A DNA stretch of 64,000 nucleotides from Camillea tinctor (lineage: Eukaryota > Ascomycota > Sordariomycetes > Xylariales > Xylariaceae). Every line of letters begins with the position of its first letter. Position 1 is the stretch's first letter. A program made the translations under genes and the position numbers. The stretch lies in contig MU394060.1 of NCBI GenBank assembly GCA_022578605.1, positions 620,001 to 684,000 of the forward strand, in the 5' to 3' direction. Below are positions 61,061 through 64,000 of this stretch, one piece after another. The notes beneath the pieces are model-generated. The model did no database searches. It saw nothing but the letters and a program-made list of their open reading frames with translations, and was not told where the DNA came from.

Positions 61061-62742
61061 CTGCTCTGTTTCTCTCTGCTCTCTCTCACTTTTACTTTCT
61101 CGCTATCTTCTTCCTTCGTTCCCCCCCAAGATTTTCCCAGGTAGGCTGGAAGAGTTCGTGCTTCGGTGTGGGCCAATATTTCCGGAAATGAAAGTACAGA
61201 AAAGAAGAAAAAAAAAGAAAAAAAAAAAAAGAGAGAGAAAAAGAGAAACACAGAATTGCAATATCGGGACCGTCGAGGGAATGTCGAAATGGCGGTTCAC
61301 TTAAAAAAAAAAGTCAATTTGTTGGTAGAAGGGGGTAAAAAAATAATAATGGAAATAGAAATAGGAAGGGGGGAAAGGTCTCTCGATAGGATACAAGCTT
61401 GATGACCGTTCAGGTTGAGACTAGTGTTATTCGTACGTGATCAAGGATTAGAGGCACATTGGCGTGGTATAACCGAATTGAATTAGGTACTGTAAGTATT
61501 AAAAGAACGTATTAAAAGAACTGGGTTATCGTCGGGTCCGATAAGGGGTACTGTACTCTTTCAGTTTCCCCCTTCAGTTTCCCCTTCAGTGCCCACGCCA
61601 GCCTGTGGCTTGTAGCTTTTTAGTGGGTGGATAAGGTGACAGGAGAAAAGGTGGGTTGCTATCCATTAACGCCTGGACTGGCAATATTACTTCCAATAAC
61701 CTGCAGCTAATGTACCTACTCCCTACTTATTTGCTTTGCCTTAGCAATATCAATATTTCCAATTCCCTTTTTCCCCTTCCTATGTTTACTTGTCTATGAT
61801 ATATCATTGCACGGGGTTCGAAACACTAGGTAGCGGAGAGGCAAGACAGCTTGTGCCATGTTATATCTACATAAAACATTAGCTGTATAGGTAGTAGTCA
61901 GGTCAATCAGGCAAGGCTTAGGTACTTGATATGTATGCAAGCTATATGTAGATAAGTTTGTAGAGAAGAGGTAAACAAACATAAGCCTGGATGAAGAGCT
62001 ACCGGTACTATTTTAAAGTTTAGGTACGGTAATTTATAAGTACCTAACAGCTGATGTATGAATGACCGAGGCGGAAACTTGGTTAGCCGAAATTCTACAG
62101 GTTTCCTCTGATTGGGATGACGAGTTCCCTGCCTCCTAAAGCAGAGAGCTCCATTTCGCAATTCGTGTACTCGGAGCTATCGGCTTTTCAGATAATTGAA
62201 CAACGGAGGTTTAGGTAAGGGAGTTAACAAAACTAATCTAGGTAATGTATGAATATACATATATATATTACCTGACCCCTGAATAATTGAAGAGATGCAA
62301 TGCAATAAGATGCAAAAAACTGAAAATACTGTTAACTTCAACACCTGATAGTCCCGCTCTGTAAGGGACGTCAAGTTACAATATTGAAGAAGTAACAGTT
62401 ATCAAGGTATGGATGTACATAGTTTGTCACTTAACTTACTTGAACGGACTTACAAGCGAGCATTCCTTCCGCAGGTTATTCTTGCGTGTTCTTGTGTACA
62501 TGTAAAACCAAAAAGGGAAAATCTTTCCTTTTTCTATTTGGTGATATGCGTGGTGTAAGAAAGAATTGACGTAAGGTCAAATATATTGATCGATGATAAT
62601 GTAATTACAACATCGTTATGTAGGTTATAATACAGGTAACAATATAGGTACTCGGTTACAACTTTGAAGGTAAGTATGTAGATTTAGGTACGTAACACGA
62701 TATGTATACCTAGGTACGTACCCAGCTTTCCACAAGTTCAAA

Positions 62743-62750
62743 TCACGTGA
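62743..62750. promoter_or_regulatory. TCACGTGA palindrome upstream of the V-ATPase gene
   Basis: Exact 8-bp bHLH-type (E-box) palindrome 250 bases before the start codon. Sites of this type bind Cbf1-like bHLH factors in fungi. A role here is inferred from position only. Confidence 0.35.
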
Positions 62751-62999
62751 AATGTCTTGGCATTTTTTCGCGGTTTGGCTGTCTCTGATGCAAGGCCAGC
62801 TTCAATTGCGAGGTTGACGGGACGAACTGGAAGCTTCAACTTTAAACCAATAAAACCCCCCAAAAACACCTACTCAACGAAAAGCCGGCGGCAGCAAACA
62901 GTTTCAACTGTGCTTCGCCCTATTCACACCTCATCATCTTCTTTCCTTTATACGCCAATTTTTTGTTCTTAGTTTTAACCACACAGGAAACTCCCCAAG

Positions 63000-63892
63000 A
63001 TGGCGGAATCCGAGATCGCGCCTAAGTTTGCCCCCTTCATCGGCATGGTAAGCTCTCCCATCTCATCCCGACAAGATCCTGGTGTCGCTCGCCTACCCAC
63101 CACCCACCGGACTCCATCTCGAATTTCAGAACTGACAATGCTTCATCTCGCAGGCCGGTATAGCCGCCGCTATGATATTCGGCAGTATGCAAACTATTCC
63201 CCCCTTTTGCTCGATAGACGATGGACGATGGATGATGATGGACACGGTATACTAAGAAAGCGTTGCAGGCATCGGAGCAGCATACGGTACCGCGAAGTCG
63301 GGGATTGGTATTGCGGGTGTCGGTACCTTCAGACCGGATCTTATCATGAAGGTTAGTTTGCAACCTCTGCTGCTTGGGAAGTCAAAGAAAGGACTCTGGA
63401 GGGTTTGGCTGTTAACGTGTTATATCGAATAGTGTCTGATCCCCGTCGTCATGTCCGGTATCATCGCCGTCTACTCACTCGTCATCGCCGTCCTGATCGC
63501 CGAAGATATGGCGCCGCCGTCGCAACAGAGCTACAGCCTGTTTAAGTACGTTTTGCTCCGAGCCTAGGTATACAAAATGCGGTAAATATTATATATTGAT
63601 ATACAATAACAGCGGTTTTATGCATCTCGGATGCGGCCTGGCGGTTGGTATGACGGGTCTCGCCGCTGGATACTGCATCGGCATCGTCGGTGACAAGGGC
63701 GTCAGAGCGTATATGGAACAGTCGCGGGTGTTCGTCGGCATGGTGCTGATTCTTATTTTCGGCGAGGTCCTCGGTCTTTATGGGTGCGTTTCGATTCCTC
63801 AAGGAAAGCGATACTTTTCTCGCAGAACCAAGTTGCTGATGTGTAATAGATTGATCGTTGCTCTTATTCTCAACACCAAGAGCAGAGGCTAA
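63000..63892 (+). CDS. vma11: V-type proton ATPase proteolipid subunit (c', Vma11-like)
   Basis: Six exons: 63000-63047, 63154-63184, 63269-63351, 63433-63545, 63613-63783 and 63850-63892, giving 162 residues, the expected proteolipid length. Four membrane helices are visible: [61 protein letters not shown]; and [20 protein letters not shown]. The proton-carrying acid is Glu143 in the last helix. The segment [22 protein letters not shown] is diagnostic of the family. It forms part of the rotor ring of the vacuolar proton pump. I assign c' (Vma11) rather than c (Vma3) because of [18 protein letters not shown] and IFGEVLG in place of the more usual GFAIGIVGDAGVR and IFAEVLG; this choice is less certain than the family. 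Five short introns in a small gene are typical of fungal proteolipid genes. Confidence 0.92.
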
Positions 63893-64000
63893 AATAACAC
63901 GACTAACCAACTACTACTACGAACTTATTTACTCAAACACCATAGTAGTCCACTATTCCCCCTATTTCACCAACATTCGTAGGGCAGGAAGGGTCCGAAC

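Larger units (their letters stand above)
60331..62999. other. Divergent intergenic region, rom2 / V-ATPase proteolipid
   Basis: Promoter region for both flanking genes. It holds CT/GT-rich runs at 60621-60666, a long GT-rich alternating tract at 60895-61060, A-rich DNA at 61200-61250, acctaggt at 62708-62715 and a tcacgtga palindrome at 62743-62750. No protein-coding frame was supported; long frames across the GT tract are repeat artefacts. Confidence 0.55.

Noticed and set aside
60865..61304. Open frames through the GT/CA repeat (128 and 115 codons)
   Set aside because: His-Thr or Cys-Val repeats produced by the microsatellite; no independent evidence of coding.

Overview
This 64 kb window is nuclear DNA of a filamentous ascomycete (Pezizomycotina, most likely Sordariomycetes). 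The evidence is compact GT-AG introns of about 55-110 bases with CTAAC/CTAAT-like branch sites, monocistronic genes separated by large non-coding spaces, and protein families in their filamentous-fungal form (Pal1, Mtc5/WDR59, Rom2-type RhoGEF, Ubc13, fungal glutamate decarboxylase). No transposase, reverse transcriptase, rRNA or convincing tRNA was seen. The exact lineage cannot be read from the sequence.

Layout. 1-2646 is a pyrimidine- and purine-rich leader, followed by pal1 (2647-4883, +). Next comes a Rad51-like protein with a degenerate P-loop (6325-7959, +), a secreted two-domain fasciclin protein (8256-9808, -) and an alpha/beta hydrolase (11124-11990, -). Glutamate decarboxylase (13684-15579, +) and a small secreted eight-cysteine protein (16519-16891, +) follow. 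Then mtc5/WDR59 (17556-22093, -) and ubc13 (23472-24141, +) are divergently transcribed. Mitochondrial enoyl reductase etr1 (24872-26212, -) and a proline-rich unknown (28691-29335, -) precede a 4.2 kb gene-poor space. vps34 (33593-36536, -) and nse4 (37120-38545, +) share a short divergent promoter. A coiled-coil protein of about 2,000 residues with a C-terminal membrane segment occupies 39925-46099 (+), followed by a DUF4336 protein (47694-48594, +). A 7.8 kb interval with no convincing gene ends at the Rho1 exchange factor rom2 (56450-60330, -), and the window closes with a V-ATPase proteolipid (63000-63892, +).

Gene models were built by joining frames across splice sites. For pal1, mtc5, etr1, vps34, rom2, the fasciclin gene and the V-ATPase gene the joined exons restore the family sequence and phase, so these models are firm. 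Functionally the genes are mostly unrelated housekeeping genes. Mtc5 (TORC1 regulation at the vacuole), Vps34 (endosomal PI3P) and the V-ATPase proteolipid all act on vacuolar or endosomal membranes, and Rom2 and Pal1 act in cell-wall and polarity control, but nothing indicates a designed cluster.

The least explained elements are the coiled-coil membrane protein with its 14- and 21-residue modules, uncertain 5' end and strong 5' hairpin; the small cysteine-rich secreted protein with a two-codon first exon and an apparent GC-AG intron; and a palindromic octamer (acctaggt) found 12 times, never inside an exon of the called genes apart from a two-base overlap in vps34.
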